Shown here one piece after another: positions 1 through 11,119 of a DNA stretch of 64,000 nucleotides. Where the stretch lies: the NCBI GenBank assembly GCA_963675135.1, contig OY776119.1:3038001-3102000 (forward strand). Reading direction: 5' to 3'. This DNA comes from Galeopsis tetrahit. Its lineage: Eukaryota; Streptophyta; Magnoliopsida; Lamiales; Lamiaceae. The stretch's first letter is position 1. Every line of letters starts with the position of its first letter. Both the position numbers and the translations under genes were made by a program. The notes beneath the pieces were generated by a model that was not told the DNA's origin, searched no databases, and worked only from the letters and a program-made list of their open reading frames with translations.

Positions 1-9
1 TGGTATAGT

Positions 10-2111
10 TCAGTGACCAAAAGTGATATTTTCCCTATTTCCCATCCTTTGGCACTTGTCACACTTCTTCACAAAAGCTACACAATCCCTAAAGATGGAT
101 GGCCAATAAAAACCGCTTTGAAGGACTTTGTGGGTCGTCCTATTTGCTCCAAAATGACCTCCATAAGGAGATGAATGGCACTCTTCAATCACTTTCTCCC
201 ACTCATCTTCCCCTAAGCACCTTCTCATGATCATATCCGAACACCATCTATAAAGAAACGGATCCTCCCAAACATAGAACTTAACATCATGATAAAATTT
301 CTTCTTTTGATGGAATGAGAGGTTTGGTGGTGGTGTTCCGGTGGCTATGTAGTTCACAAAGTCGGCAAACCATGGACATGTTTCTTTGATGGCAAGGATT
401 TGCTCATCGGGAAACCACTCTTTGATAGGGACTTGGATGTCCTTTTCCTCCACATTCTCAAGCCTTGAAAGATGGTCCGCTACCACATTTTCACATCCTT
501 TCCTATCCCTTATCTCCACGTCAAATTCTTGTAAAAGGAGCACCCATCGTATCAACCTCGGTTTAGCCTCCTTCTTCTCAACCAAGTACTTTAAAGCCGT
601 GTGATCCGTGTACACAATAGTTTTGGCTCCAACCAAATAGGCTCTAAACTTGTCGAAACTGTACACCACGGCTAGCATCTCCTTCTCCGTTGTGGTGTAG
701 TTCCTTTGAGCCGGATTCAATGTTTTGCTTGCATAGTAGATCACTCGAAAGAGCTTGTCTCTCTTTTGGCCCAAAGCCACTCCAATGGCATAATCGCTAG
801 CATCACACATGATCTCAAATGGTTGGCTCCAATCGGGTATCACCAACACGGGAGCTTTGATCAAGGCCTCTTTCAAGATTTCAAACGACTTCACACATTC
901 TTCACTAAATATGAAGGTGGCTCCCTTCTCCAACAATGCACACATGGACTTGGCTATCTTTGAAAAATCCTTGATAAATCTTCTATAAAACCCGGCATGC
1001 CCAAGAAAACTCCTAACCGCCTTCTCATTGGTTGGTGGGGGTAGCCTCTCAATAGCCACTATCTTCGCTCTATCCACCTCAAGCCCTTTTGCCGAAACCT
1101 TGTGCCCAAGTACAATCCCTTCCTTCACCATGAAGTGGCATTTCTCCCAATTAAGCACCAAATTGGTATTTATACATCTTTGTAAAACACAAGAGAGGTT
1201 ACGTAGACATGTATCAAAGCAATAACCAAACACGGAAAAATCATCCATGAATACCTCCATTATGTTTTCAATCATACCATGAAAAATAGCCATCATGCAT
1301 CGTTGGAAGGTGGCGGGAGCATTGCACAATCCAAATGGCATTCTCCTAAAAGCAAAAGTACCATAAGGGCAAGTAAAAGTTGATTTCTCTTGGTCTTTGG
1401 GATCAATCAAAATTTGAGTGTATCCCGAATAACCATCGAGAAAGCAATAATACTCGTATCCCGCCATCCTATCCAACATTTGATCAATAAAAGGCAAAGG
1501 GAAGTGATCTTTCCTAGTGGCACTATTCAACATACGATAATCAATGCACACTCTCCACCCCACAATGGTCCTAGAAGGAATGTCCTCTAAGGCTTCGGTT
1601 TTAATAATGGTCATACCCCCCTTCTTAGGTACCACTTGTGTTGGGCTCACCCACTCACTATCACTTATGGGAAAAATTATATCATTATCTAACCATTTCA
1701 ACACCTCTTTTCTCACTACATCTTGCATTATGGGATTCAATCTTCTTTGACCTTGGGCTTTAGGCTTAATAAACTCATCTAGTCTAATCTTATGCATGCA
1801 AATATGAGCCGGTATACCCTTCAAATCCGAAATATCCCAACCAATCGCCGATTTATAAGTTCTAAGCACCCTAAGCAATTTTTCTAACTCAAGCTCATGC
1901 AAGTGTGAAGAAACAATAACCGGAAAGAGGTCACCTTGTTCAAGATAAGCATATCTCAAGTGCTCCGGAAGTGGTTTCAAGTCGAGCTTCTTCCCCTTCT
2001 CTTGAACTTTTGGTTTCTCCTTAGCTTCCTCCTTTGGTGCTTCCAATGCATAACATGAGGGCCAAGTGTCAAGATTTTTGTGAGGAAATCTTTGACACTC
2101 TTCAAGTAAAA
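10..2111 (-). CDS. Athila-type Pol: RT, RNase H, integrase zinc finger
   Basis: The block KPLPEHLRYAYL opens the RT region. The RT core has FMDDFSVFG (about 1235-1260) and the PFGLCNAPATFQ block. RNase H follows (IMCDASDYAIGVALGQ, then TDHTALKYL). The end shows an integrase HHCC zinc finger, with HSSPYGGHFGANRTTH and then CVAFVKKCDKCQ. A TGA at 10-12 closes the frame before any D-D-E core, so in this copy the integrase is either stopped there or shifted in frame beyond the window. The first in-frame Met is at 2046, but the conceptual frame enters from the protease through the broken homopolymer. Confidence 0.85.
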
Positions 2112-3118
2112 CCCCCCCAAAACTTGGCTTCTTGTTGTATCTCCATGAATTTCTCCTCCTTTTTGATTGGAAGTTCTTTCAAAACATCAAGAGAAGACAT
2201 ATATTCAAACAATTCTACATCATTAAGCTCATCAAAATTGAAATCAAAGGGAATAGAAGAGAGTGAGTTAAGAGATTCTCTTATGCAAAAGTCAAGTGGA
2301 TCCTTTGAATTGCTCTTTTTCATGTGCATATCCACACAAGCTTGCACATTATTGATCATGTTGCACTCATAGACCTCATCCTCATCATCTCTAAACTTGA
2401 TGGCCTTGTAGATGTTGAACAACACTTTCTCATTGTTCACTTGAAGCTCCAACTCCCCTTTCCTCACATTAATGATAGCTCCACCGGTTGCCAAAAATGG
2501 TCTTCCCAAGATGAGTGGAATGTACTTATCCTCCTCCATATCCAACACCACAAAATCCACCGGGAATATGAATTTATCAATCTTAACCAACACATCCTCT
2601 ACTATACCCAAGGGGTAAGTCATGGATCTATCCGCCAATTGAAGGCTCATCGTGGTTGGTGTAAGTTTCCCCAAACCAAGTGACTTGAATATGGACAAAG
2701 GCATAAGATTAATGCTAGCTCCCAAATCATACAAAGCTTTAAATGTACCTCCATCTCCAATTACACATGGTAAGGTGAAGGATCCGGGGTCTCTAAGCTT
2801 TTGAGGTAGCTTTGCTTGAATGATTGAGCTACACTCTTCGGTCAAGTGCACCGTTTCATACTCCACCATCTTCCTCTTGTTGGACATAATTTCTTTCAAG
2901 AACTTGGAGTAATGGGGCATTTGTTCTAGAGCTTCGGCGAAGGGAATGTTGATGTGGATCTTTTTGAACATCTCTACAAACTTGGCAAATTTGTTGTCCA
3001 AGCCCTTCTTCTTCAACCTTTGAGGGTATGGGAGAGGTACCACATTCTTGCCTTTGTCTTGAGGAGGGATTGCCTCCTCACTCTTCTTCTCCTCTACTTT
3101 CTCTTCTTGCTTCTCTTT
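2102..3118 (-). CDS. Athila-type aspartic protease segment
   Basis: Continues the Gag frame below the amber stop. The aspartic protease core is at about 2640-2800, with the motif ALYDLGASINLMP; Athila proteases carry D-L-G-A-S in place of the usual D-T/S-G. A second block, IPLILGRPFLATGG, follows near 2480-2540. The frame breaks at 2112-2118, a run of seven C (G on the coding strand), after which the pol reading continues one frame over. One extra base in that homopolymer explains the break, as real mutation or sequencing error. Confidence 0.8.
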   Translation of the reverse strand, partial: KEKQEEKVEEKKSEEAIPPQDKGKNVVPLPYPQRLKKKGLDNKFAKFVEMFKKIHINIPFAEALEQMPHYSKFLKEIMSNKRKMVEYETVHLTEECSSIIQAKLPQKLRDPGSFTLPCVIGDGGTFKALYDLGASINLMPLSIFKSLGLGKLTPTTMSLQLADRSMTYPLGIVEDVLVKIDKFIFPVDFVVLDMEEDKYIPLILGRPFLATGGAIINVRKGELELQVNNEKVLFNIYKAIKFRDDEDEVYECNMINNVQACVDMHMKKSNSKDPLDFCIRESLNSLSSIPFDFNFDELNDVELFEYMSSLDVLKELPIKKEEKFMEIQQEAKFWGGFT

Positions 3119-4657
3119 CTATTGTCCATCTTCTTTGTCGACATCCTCGGGTGCCATTACCATTTCCTCCTCTTGTGGCATCTTTGGCCCATCGTAACTC
3201 ATCCCACTTCTTAGCTTGATAGCCTTGCAATGTTCCTTGGGGTTGAGCTTCGTGTTTGAAGGAAATTGCCCCGGAGTGTGTTGACTACCGATGACATTAG
3301 AAAGTTGACTCACTTGCTTCTCTATGGCTTTCACATTACTTGCCACGTTCTTGATCATTTCCCCTTGTTCATCAAGTCTTTGTCGAGTTATGTTTGCATT
3401 CTCCCTAGTCTCTCTCATGAAGTTCTTTGTTTCCCCCATAAAAGCACCAAACATATCCTCCAATGACAACTTTGATGAAGACTCCACAATGGCTCCATCT
3501 CTAACATTAAAATTTGGAGGTGGGATGATAGCATTCCTTGTGTTGGCATAAGAGAAGTTCTCATGTTGCCTCAACCCGGGATGGTAATGATTTAGATTAG
3601 GAGGATTTTGCCTCTCATTCCAACCTCTTTCTCGAAATTGACGGTCCCTTTGATTGTTCATATAATGGGCCTCTTCATATTGATCATCACTAGGTCCCAT
3701 TAATGACTTGGCCGCCATCATCGAAGTCAACTTGTCCATCTTGTTGGATAGAGTAGCAAAATCATCCGACTCCTTAGCGAAAGCAACTTTCCGGGCTTGC
3801 CTTCTCTCGGATGGCCATTGGTTCCCATTCTTTGCCATTTCTTCTAGAAGCACATAACCCTCATCCGTCGTCTTTCCTAGCAAAGAACCTCCACCGGCCG
3901 AGGCATCTACCATCCCTCTCGTTCGATGGTCCATCCCATTGTAGAAATAGCAAATCAATTGGTCTCTTGAGAAACCATGTTGTGGGCAACTTCTAATCAA
4001 ATCTTTGAAGCGCTCCCATGCTTCAGCTAAGGACTCATCCTCATCTTGCATAAATGATGAAATCTCTCCTCGTATCTTGATGGTCTTACTTGGAGGAAAG
4101 TATTTCATAAGAAAAGCATCTACAAGATCGGCCCAATTTTCGATTGTCCTTAAATCAAGAGACATGTACCATTGCTTAGCACGATCACGTAGAGAGAATG
4201 GGAACAATTGGAGACGGATGTAATCTTGAGGGACACGATTGATCTTAACCGTTCCACTTATCTCTAATAATTGAGATAAATGGAGGTTAGGATCCTCCTT
4301 TGACAACCCTCCAAATTGGTTGTTTTGAACCATCATGATCAAGGCCGGCTTGAGTTCGAAATTGTGAGCATCTACGGGTTCTCTACCCGCTCCTCCATAT
4401 GGCCTCGGAATTGGGCGGAAATGATCTCTTAGTACCCTTTGTGGTCGATTTCCCCCATTCCCATTCGGTTCCTCAAATCCATCAACCCCTTGATTCTCAA
4501 CCTCCTCCTCGACCTCTTCTACAACCGGATTCTCTCTTCGATTCATTCTTTCCAACTCTAGTCTTCTCCTTTCGGCGTTCCTTCTTCGACAATTGGCCTC
4601 AATCTCCGGATCTAAAGGTAGCACGTCTTGGTGGTTCCTCCTAGATCGTGTGATCAT
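3119..4657 (-). CDS. Athila-type Gag
   Basis: A 512-residue Gag. A retrotransposon Gag domain lies near residues 110-220, with the family's FSLRDRAKQWYMSL block followed by a SFMQDEDESLAEAWERFK block; a coiled-coil-like stretch lies near 400-460. The N-terminus is rich in Arg and Glu. The frame ends at an amber codon, 3119-3121, and the protease continues in the same frame right after it. Either the amber codon is read through to make Gag-Pol or it is a disabling mutation; sequence alone cannot say. No zinc knuckle was seen. Confidence 0.85.
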   Translation of the reverse strand: MITRSRRNHQDVLPLDPEIEANCRRRNAERRRLELERMNRRENPVVEEVEEEVENQGVDGFEEPNGNGGNRPQRVLRDHFRPIPRPYGGAGREPVDAHNFELKPALIMMVQNNQFGGLSKEDPNLHLSQLLEISGTVKINRVPQDYIRLQLFPFSLRDRAKQWYMSLDLRTIENWADLVDAFLMKYFPPSKTIKIRGEISSFMQDEDESLAEAWERFKDLIRSCPQHGFSRDQLICYFYNGMDHRTRGMVDASAGGGSLLGKTTDEGYVLLEEMAKNGNQWPSERRQARKVAFAKESDDFATLSNKMDKLTSMMAAKSLMGPSDDQYEEAHYMNNQRDRQFRERGWNERQNPPNLNHYHPGLRQHENFSYANTRNAIIPPPNFNVRDGAIVESSSKLSLEDMFGAFMGETKNFMRETRENANITRQRLDEQGEMIKNVASNVKAIEKQVSQLSNVIGSQHTPGQFPSNTKLNPKEHCKAIKLRSGMSYDGPKMPQEEEMVMAPEDVDKEDGQ

Positions 4658-4810
4658 AAACCATGTCTATCAAAAGAACGAACAAGAGTGAGATATACAA
4701 ATAAGCTCAAGGTAACAAACACAAATATTTTTGGATTTTTGCAAATAAAGAAAACAAATAAATTGTCTAAACTAAAACTCTCCTAGCCTACACTCTAGAG
4801 CTTATAAAAA

Positions 4811-4830
4811 CCTCCCCGGCAGCGGCGCCA
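4811..4830 (-). promoter_or_regulatory. Primer-binding site, tRNA-Asp type
   Basis: The plus strand reads cctccccggcagcggcgcca, which resembles the 3' end of plant tRNA-Asp including CCA. The minus strand (TGGCGCCGCTGCC...) would pair with that tRNA to prime minus-strand DNA synthesis. One base appears to differ from the tRNA as remembered. Confidence 0.7.
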
Positions 4831-4836
4831 TAAACA

Positions 4837-6700
4837 TGATTCGCGTGATATGCAACACTAAATAAACAACTGCAAGTATACGGCGTCTATTGTAGCGTGA
4901 TAAGCACGAGGTCGATCCCACGAGGAGGTTAAAGCGTAAAAGTGGTAGTTTGCTAGTCGAATTCTAAGTAGACGTGATCAATAATTTGATTATGATGATT
5001 TACTCTAAAGTTACCTACCAAGTGTCACGAATAAGCAACAAAGAGCAAAGATAAAGTCGATCAAATGGCATACAAATCACAAAATGAAAGTAAAATGGAT
5101 ATAAACTCAATTAAGAGAGAATAGGTCCTAGAGCACATGCACTACTAATGAATCCAATTATGGTTAAATGCCTATTCAAATGGTGTTCATGCTTTGTCTA
5201 TAAGATTGATCACGTAATAATGAATTAAAAGTCCTTTCGATCCAAGTAATTCAAAGGAAATACTACACAACCTAGTATTTCTACCTAAGTTGCACAATAA
5301 GACCCACTCAAGCTCCTAAGATCATCACACATCTTCCTAATCATTGTTTATCTTTCAATCTCACAATAAAATTAGGTTAGATGCTTGCAATCAATTAATC
5401 AAAGTAGATTTCTCAACCTAATTCAATTAACTAAGATTAACATATCATCATTGTACACTAATGACATGCTTTGCAATGAAAATCAAGCATCCAAATAGAA
5501 TTAAGCCACACAAACACCAATTAAACAAATATTAATCCATAAATATCATCAAAAGTATGTACAAGGCCCTAGAACCAAAAGTGTTCTAGTCAATCAAAGA
5601 CATAATCCAATTACAATAATCCAAATGAAATAAAGAAATAAAATGAAAGAGAACAAAGAAGCTTAGTCTAGATTGTGGTAGGGAATGAAATTTGCAAGCT
5701 ATTGCATCCTTCCTCCCTTGAATTGGTGAAAGTATGTGTGGAATTGAGGAATTTGGGGGTGAATGGCTTGGATTTCAAGAAAGGGAGTTTATATAGTGTT
5801 TGGGAAGGGTTTGGAGGGCATAATTGCAAGTTAGTCCCTAAAAAATGGCCAAAATGTGAAGTTGGCACCGAAAATTGAAGTTTGGCTTGGGTGGAGCTCG
5901 GCCGAGCAGGTGACTCGGTCGTGCATCGGCGTTTAAGGGGTCGGGATTGCTCGGCCGAGAGGGGTGCTCGGCCGAGGCATGTGGAACAGGGAAAGTCAAG
6001 ATGCTCGGCCGAGACATGTGCTCGGCCGAGGCGCTCGAGGCGTGCAATGGGTGTAATATCCTCGGTTTCGAGGAGCGTTTGTCCGAGAAGGTTGCTCGGC
6101 CGTGGCCTTGGCGTGGAGCTCGGCCGAGAAGGGTGCTCGGCCGTGCACTCCAAATTTCCTCTTGGCTCGAGCTCGGCCGAGAAGGGTGCTCGGCCGTGCT
6201 GCGTCTTCAGCTCAAATCCTCTCCGTTTCGACGTGCGTTTCTTCGAGAATGATGCTCGATCGTGCCCCATTTTGGCCTGGCTCTAGCTCGGCCGAGAAGG
6301 GTGCTCGGCCGTGCCCTCTCTTGGCATGTGTTGGGTGAAAATGCCTCGGTTTCGAGGTGTCTTTCCTCGAGCAAGGTGCACGGCCGTGCACTGTTCTTCA
6401 ATTTCGGCCCTTTTCTCGTTTCGTGCCTATCTTTTACCTCGGGTGTCGGATTGACTCGATTCCTTCGGCTAATCTACTCCGTTTTTCGAGACGAGTCCAA
6501 CCGTGCACTCCTCTTACGGATCCAGTAAAGTATGGTTGGTGTTTTGCTCTAATTTCTATCGTATTTCCTACAAAATCAACAAAACACACCCTTTCTCTCA
6601 TTTCGGCTTAAACAATCATATTCCATGCATAATTCAATGAAATCCATATCAAAATACACTTCACATGTGCCCCTAAAACATGTAAATTCCACCCGAATCA
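4837..6700 (-). repeat. 5' LTR of the Athila-type element
   Basis: About 1864 bp. The ends form an imperfect inverted repeat beginning TGATTCG: plus-strand tgattcgcgtg at 4837 and cacccgaatca ending at 6700. The PBS follows 6 bases inside. Length fits Athila LTRs. The part at 5880-6400 is GC-rich and carries a dozen CTCGGCCG motifs, unlike the AT-rich remainder; it produces several long spurious ORFs. Confidence 0.85.
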
Positions 6701-8618
6701 CGCTCATGACTAGTGCGTACGCCAATTTTTCCATTGGAGTGTATCTCAACTCCGCATCTCTCAGTGTTTGACTTACGTAGTAGATAGGCAGATGTGTGCT
6801 CCCCTCAGCTCGGACGAGCACTGAACTGATCGCACAGACAGTGGCCGCCAAGTATAGATACAAAATTTCACCGGGGACTGGCTTAGATAGGACCTTCGGA
6901 TCCGATAAATATTCTTTCAGCTTCTCGAAAGCTTTCTCGCACTCGTCGGTCCACTCGAACTTTCCTTTTTTCAGAGCGTCGAAAAAAGGTTTGCAACGAT
7001 CGCCCGTTCGTGCAATGAATCTATTCAGCGATGCAAGGCATCCTGTCAACCTCTGAACTTCTTTCACGTTCCTTGGGCTTTGCATATTGATTACTGCTTG
7101 AATTTTACTCGGATTCGCCTCGATGCTCCGCTGGCTAACCAAGTGCCCCAGAAATTTTCCTGAGCTAACTCCAAAACTACATTTCTTTGGATTTAACTTC
7201 ATGTTGTACTCTTTTAGGATATCGAAAGTCATGGCAAGGTGGTGTAGGTGATCTTCTTTCCGTAAGCTTTTGACAACGATGTCGTCGATATAGACCTCCA
7301 CCATCTCACCGATGTGCTTCTCAAACATCTTATTTACCAGTCTTTGGTACGTTGCCCCCGCGTTCTTCAAACCGAAAGGCATTCTCTTCCAGCTATACAT
7401 ATCAAGTGCCGTCATGAAGGCCGTATGTCGCTGGTCGTCGGGATGCATTGCAATCTGATGGTACCCTGCGAAGGCATCCATGAAAGTTAACATCTCGTGC
7501 CCCGCTGTATTATCTACTAGGTGATCAATGTGGGGCATTGGAAAGTGATCTTTGGGACAGGCGTCGTTTAGATCCGTGAAGTCTATACACAATCTCCACG
7601 ACCCGGTCGTTTTCTTGATGAGCACTGGATTTGCCAACCACTCGGGATCAGTTCCAGTTTTCTCGATTAATTTGTTGTCGATCAATTTCTTGATTTCGAC
7701 TGCCAAAGCCGCACTCTTATTAGGCCCAAATTTTCTTCGTTTTTGGGTGATGGGTCTCTTCGTTGGATCAATATTCAATCTGTGGCAGGCATGATTCGTG
7801 GGAATGCCCACCATATCTTCGTGCGACCAGGCGAATGCGCCGATGTTCTCTTTCAAAAATGCGACCATATCTGATCGCAGATGTTCTGGTAAATTCGAAC
7901 CTATGAATACCTCAAGTTCTGGACGAGCTTCGTTTAAATGGATGGTATCAAGGTCCTCCGCTGAAGTTGCCCGCTCTTTAGGCTCCTTCCAACGAGGGTC
8001 CTCAATTCCGAATTCTGGCTCAAAACCTAACCTAGGCTCCAGATCTGGAAAGTTTTCTGGAGACTGGTCGTCGGGGATCTGGTCGCCCGAATCTGTCTGC
8101 TCGTCGATTTCCATTGGAGTGTGGTCGTCCACTTCCATGGAGGCGTGCTCGTTCGCCTCCACTTGGTGGTCGTCGGAACGATGACTACACTCCCCAACTT
8201 CAATTTTTCGGTACTTGCTAGGAAGACCCTCCAAGTAGTTCATTTGTTCTGCTTGTGTTTGACACTCAATATACTTTCCAACCATAGTGCTTTCTTTAGA
8301 ATGACGCTTTGCAAAACGGACGAGACACTCCCTCGCCCGCATCTGATCGCCCTTAACGGTTATAACACCCGCCGGGGTTGGAAATTTTACACAGTAATAA
8401 AAAGTTGAAACGGCCACTTTGAACTCGTTGAAGAAAGGTCGGCCTAGGAACACATTGTAGGACGATGGCATGTCGATGATCAAGAAGTCGAGCTGCCTAG
8501 CATGGTGCATTTCAGGCTCTTTTGACGATGCCAACTCCAGAGACAGTCTGATTTTCCCAATGGGAAGGTTGCGTGTGTCCCCGAACCCTACGATTATATC
8601 ATCGCAAGGCTCGATATA
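6701..8618 (-). pseudogene. Tat-type Pol: protease end, RT, RNase H start
   Basis: Same frame as the gag above after the TAA. The first ATG is 8534, but nothing suggests real initiation there. It contains the protease C-terminal block SYNVFLGRPFFNEF, the RT with MPFGLKNAGATYQRLV and VYIDDIVVKS, and RNase H up to YYVSQTLRDAELRYTPMEK. Homology ends at 6700 where the Athila LTR begins; the following residues down to 6576 are translated LTR, not protein. Disrupted by both the stop and the insertion. Confidence 0.85.
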
Positions 8619-10772
8619 TTATGCATATCCACCAAGAGCATCCAAGGTATGCTTGAAGAGGATGTTGGTGTATGACCCAGTATCGACCATCATTCGATGG
8701 ACAATGGTTCCCATTATCTTCCCCCTGATGACCAAAGCATCATTGTTTGGCTGCACCACGCCGCTCAGGTTGTCGTCCGAAAAAAGGATTTGATGAGAAA
8801 GAGGCTTCTCGGTAGATGGAGCGACGCACACCTGGTGCACGTTGTTGAGTGCTCGTTGTTCACTCTGAGCCCGGCGAACAGACAGAGCGACTCCGGACTG
8901 AGTCCCCCCCAAAGGGCCTTCTATCACAAGGCAGTCTCTGCCCACATTATCGATGTCGCCACCAGGATGTGTTGGCATGGGAGGAGTTAACTTGGGACCA
9001 TTCAGTTGTTGGCGCAGGTCGTCGCTGTCGTCGCGACGTTTCTTTCCCCTGTTGTCGCCATTGCCAAGGGGCTTGATGAACTGGGCGAGCTTGCCCTCAT
9101 TGTACAGCTTAAAAAGATTTTTCACCAAGTCCCGGCACCCATTAGTGTGGTGGCCGACAGAGTTGTGGTAGTTGCAAAACTTACTACCATCGAGGTTTGC
9201 ATCGCTCGTATGCATTGGCTTTGCTTGGGGGAGCAGATTCTTTCCCCTGATTGCGTCGTAGATGCCCCTAGGGTCCACAGTGAGAGCTTCCCTGAACTGG
9301 ATGATCTCAGGAGATTCCTCGAAAGGTCTGAAGTTCGCTGGGCGAGCACTGCCAGCTTGAGTGGTCGCCTTCTTGGGCTGGGAAGATTCCCCAGTGTTGG
9401 TGTTTTTCTTGGGCCAGACCCTCTTGGACGTGTCAGGCTGCTCGTTAGCCTTGGCAGCGTCCATGATTTCCTCCATTTGGATGAAGTTCCCAGCCCTCGT
9501 GCGGAAGTCCGCATAAGAAACTGGGAAAGTAAGATGGATAGATTCCCAGAGTTTGGTACCTATCCTCAGACCGGAAACAGCCGAGATCAGCTTCGTCTCA
9601 TCGTTTACGGCCTCCCCATCGATCACCAGCCTATCAAAGCGCTCGATGAAGTCCTTGCCCGACTCAGTCATAGATTGGCGAACGTTAGCCAAATGTTGCT
9701 TTGAGGCTGGGCGAGCTGCTATGGACCCATAGTAGGTCAGAAAATATTGTCCCAGCTCATGGAACGAAGTGATAGATCCGGCACTCAAAGTTGTGTACCA
9801 ACGATGAGCCCGGTCTCCCAAAGTTAGGGAGAACTTTCTGCATTGTGTGGCGTTCGTTGCCCCGATTGAGGCCATATAGTTGGAGTACTTGGACAAGTGT
9901 ACTATGGGGTCGGACATCCCATCATATGCCGCCATGGAGGGCATTTGGATCTTCCTTTGAATGGGGGCGGTAAGGATTGCAACACTCAGTGGAGGTGCGG
10001 GCAGAGTGATTTGCGGAGTGGTCCCTTGCTTCGAGGCGACCACCTCTGCTCGCAGAGCATCCATCTCGAGTTTCATCAATTTTTGTGTTTCGAGGAACTG
10101 GGCGATTTGCCCCTCCTCGGCAGTCTGTGCTCGGGGGACGACGTTCTCGTCACGTCGACTCCCATGAGATATGGCCGGGCGATCATCATGACGTGATCGC
10201 CTGGGAGAATGCCTATCAGCGTGGTGGCTGCGATAACTCTTCGCCGGAGCTCGCGATCCCTTCCCTGGTCCCACTCGATCTAGAGCTGAGACTCTGTCGC
10301 CCTGATCTCTCCTATCAGCGCGATGGTAGTGGTCGGCCTTTTCTGGTCGGCCGTCCACATTGAAAGGCACTCGGCGAGGAGTCCTTCCATCTCTGTCTTC
10401 CATTCGGTTAAAAACCGAATTTCTTTGTCGCGAGTCTCCCGTATGGCTATTGTGGGAGTGCTCGTCAACTTTGTCTTTGCCTTTGTCTCGGGGGCGAGCA
10501 GAGTGTGAGTGATAGGAGCGGTCATCCTCATTCCCCCTGTTTTTGCGAGCTTCGACGAAAGCCCGGTCCTTGGCCTTCTCAAGCTCTTCCTTCTCGTTCT
10601 GCCTCCTCTTCTCCAGGAGGTAGTCCGAAAGGTCTTTCAAATGTTGGGGATCATTCAGAATATCCCCCATGTTCAAGTTGGCAAAAGGGTTTGCCGTCGG
10701 AGCCGCCGCCGGCGGAGGGTGCTCGTTCCCTCCGTGCGGTGGGATTCCGTTAAGATTCGTATTTTGAGACAT
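8619..10772 (-). CDS. Tat-type Gag and protease start
   Basis: A 717-residue frame. The N-terminal 270 residues are charged and rich in Arg, Asp, Ser and His. The Gag domain (about 275-420) has IQRKIQMPSMAAYDG and RKFSLTLGDRAHRWYTTL. A knuckle-like CNYHNSVGHHTNGC lies near 550-565. The protease active site MVDTGSYTNILF (D-T-G) is near the end. The frame then stops at TAA 8619-8621, in the middle of the protease, and picks up in the same frame below it. The start ATG at 10772 sits about 345 bp inside the LTR. Confidence 0.85.
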   Translation of the reverse strand: MSQNTNLNGIPPHGGNEHPPPAAAPTANPFANLNMGDILNDPQHLKDLSDYLLEKRRQNEKEELEKAKDRAFVEARKNRGNEDDRSYHSHSARPRDKGKDKVDEHSHNSHTGDSRQRNSVFNRMEDRDGRTPRRVPFNVDGRPEKADHYHRADRRDQGDRVSALDRVGPGKGSRAPAKSYRSHHADRHSPRRSRHDDRPAISHGSRRDENVVPRAQTAEEGQIAQFLETQKLMKLEMDALRAEVVASKQGTTPQITLPAPPLSVAILTAPIQRKIQMPSMAAYDGMSDPIVHLSKYSNYMASIGATNATQCRKFSLTLGDRAHRWYTTLSAGSITSFHELGQYFLTYYGSIAARPASKQHLANVRQSMTESGKDFIERFDRLVIDGEAVNDETKLISAVSGLRIGTKLWESIHLTFPVSYADFRTRAGNFIQMEEIMDAAKANEQPDTSKRVWPKKNTNTGESSQPKKATTQAGSARPANFRPFEESPEIIQFREALTVDPRGIYDAIRGKNLLPQAKPMHTSDANLDGSKFCNYHNSVGHHTNGCRDLVKNLFKLYNEGKLAQFIKPLGNGDNRGKKRRDDSDDLRQQLNGPKLTPPMPTHPGGDIDNVGRDCLVIEGPLGGTQSGVALSVRRAQSEQRALNNVHQVCVAPSTEKPLSHQILFSDDNLSGVVQPNNDALVIRGKIMGTIVHRMMVDTGSYTNILFKHTLDALGGYA

Positions 10773-11119
10773 CGTTTAAAGAGTGTCTCTTCTTAGATTA
10801 CAAAGTAATGATCTAAAAAACGAAAGATTAAAGTTCTTACGCAGAAGAACGTGCTATTACAACTACTAGATTTTAGCAAAGTAACAACAAAAGAAGCTTA
10901 AAAACACAAAAACAAGGAGATCAAACTCCAAAATATGCTACGAAAACTAAAAATGTTCAAGAACACGAAGAACACTAAAGATCGTAGATGATGCTTTAAA
11001 CGGTAGATATATATATACCGATTAAAACTTGAAACAGGGAGTTTGCTAACCGATCGCTCGATGATCGGACGAAACTTTGATGATAAACACGTAAAAGGTC
11101 CCCTCCTTCTAGCGCCAAA
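10773..11119 (-). other. Tat element 5' leader
   Basis: Untranslated stretch between the LTR and the gag start. It holds the PBS-like sequence tagcgcca next to the LTR and an AT-rich leader. No convincing coding content. Confidence 0.6.

Larger units (their letters stand above)
1..6700 (-). mobile_element. Ty3 Athila-type LTR retrotransposon, 3' part off the left edge
   Basis: Minus-strand Ty3 element. From right to left it has a 5' LTR (4837-6700), a primer-binding site (4811-4830), gag, protease, RT, RNase H and the integrase zinc finger; the integrase core and 3' LTR lie beyond position 1. The DLGAS protease motif and FMDD reverse transcriptase motif are those of the Athila lineage. It is inserted in the RNase H region of a second Ty3 element: that element's reading frame stops matching the family at 6700, and the 5 bases 6701-6705 (cgctc) should be the target duplication, with the partner outside the window. 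Confidence 0.9.

Noticed and set aside
5668..6401. Several overlapping ORFs rich in Arg, Pro and Ser on both strands
   Set aside because: They come from the GC-rich CTCGGCCG repeats within the Athila LTR; no protein features, and both strands are open for the same reason.
9006..9704. 232-residue plus-strand ORF
   Set aside because: Antisense shadow of the Tat gag coding region.
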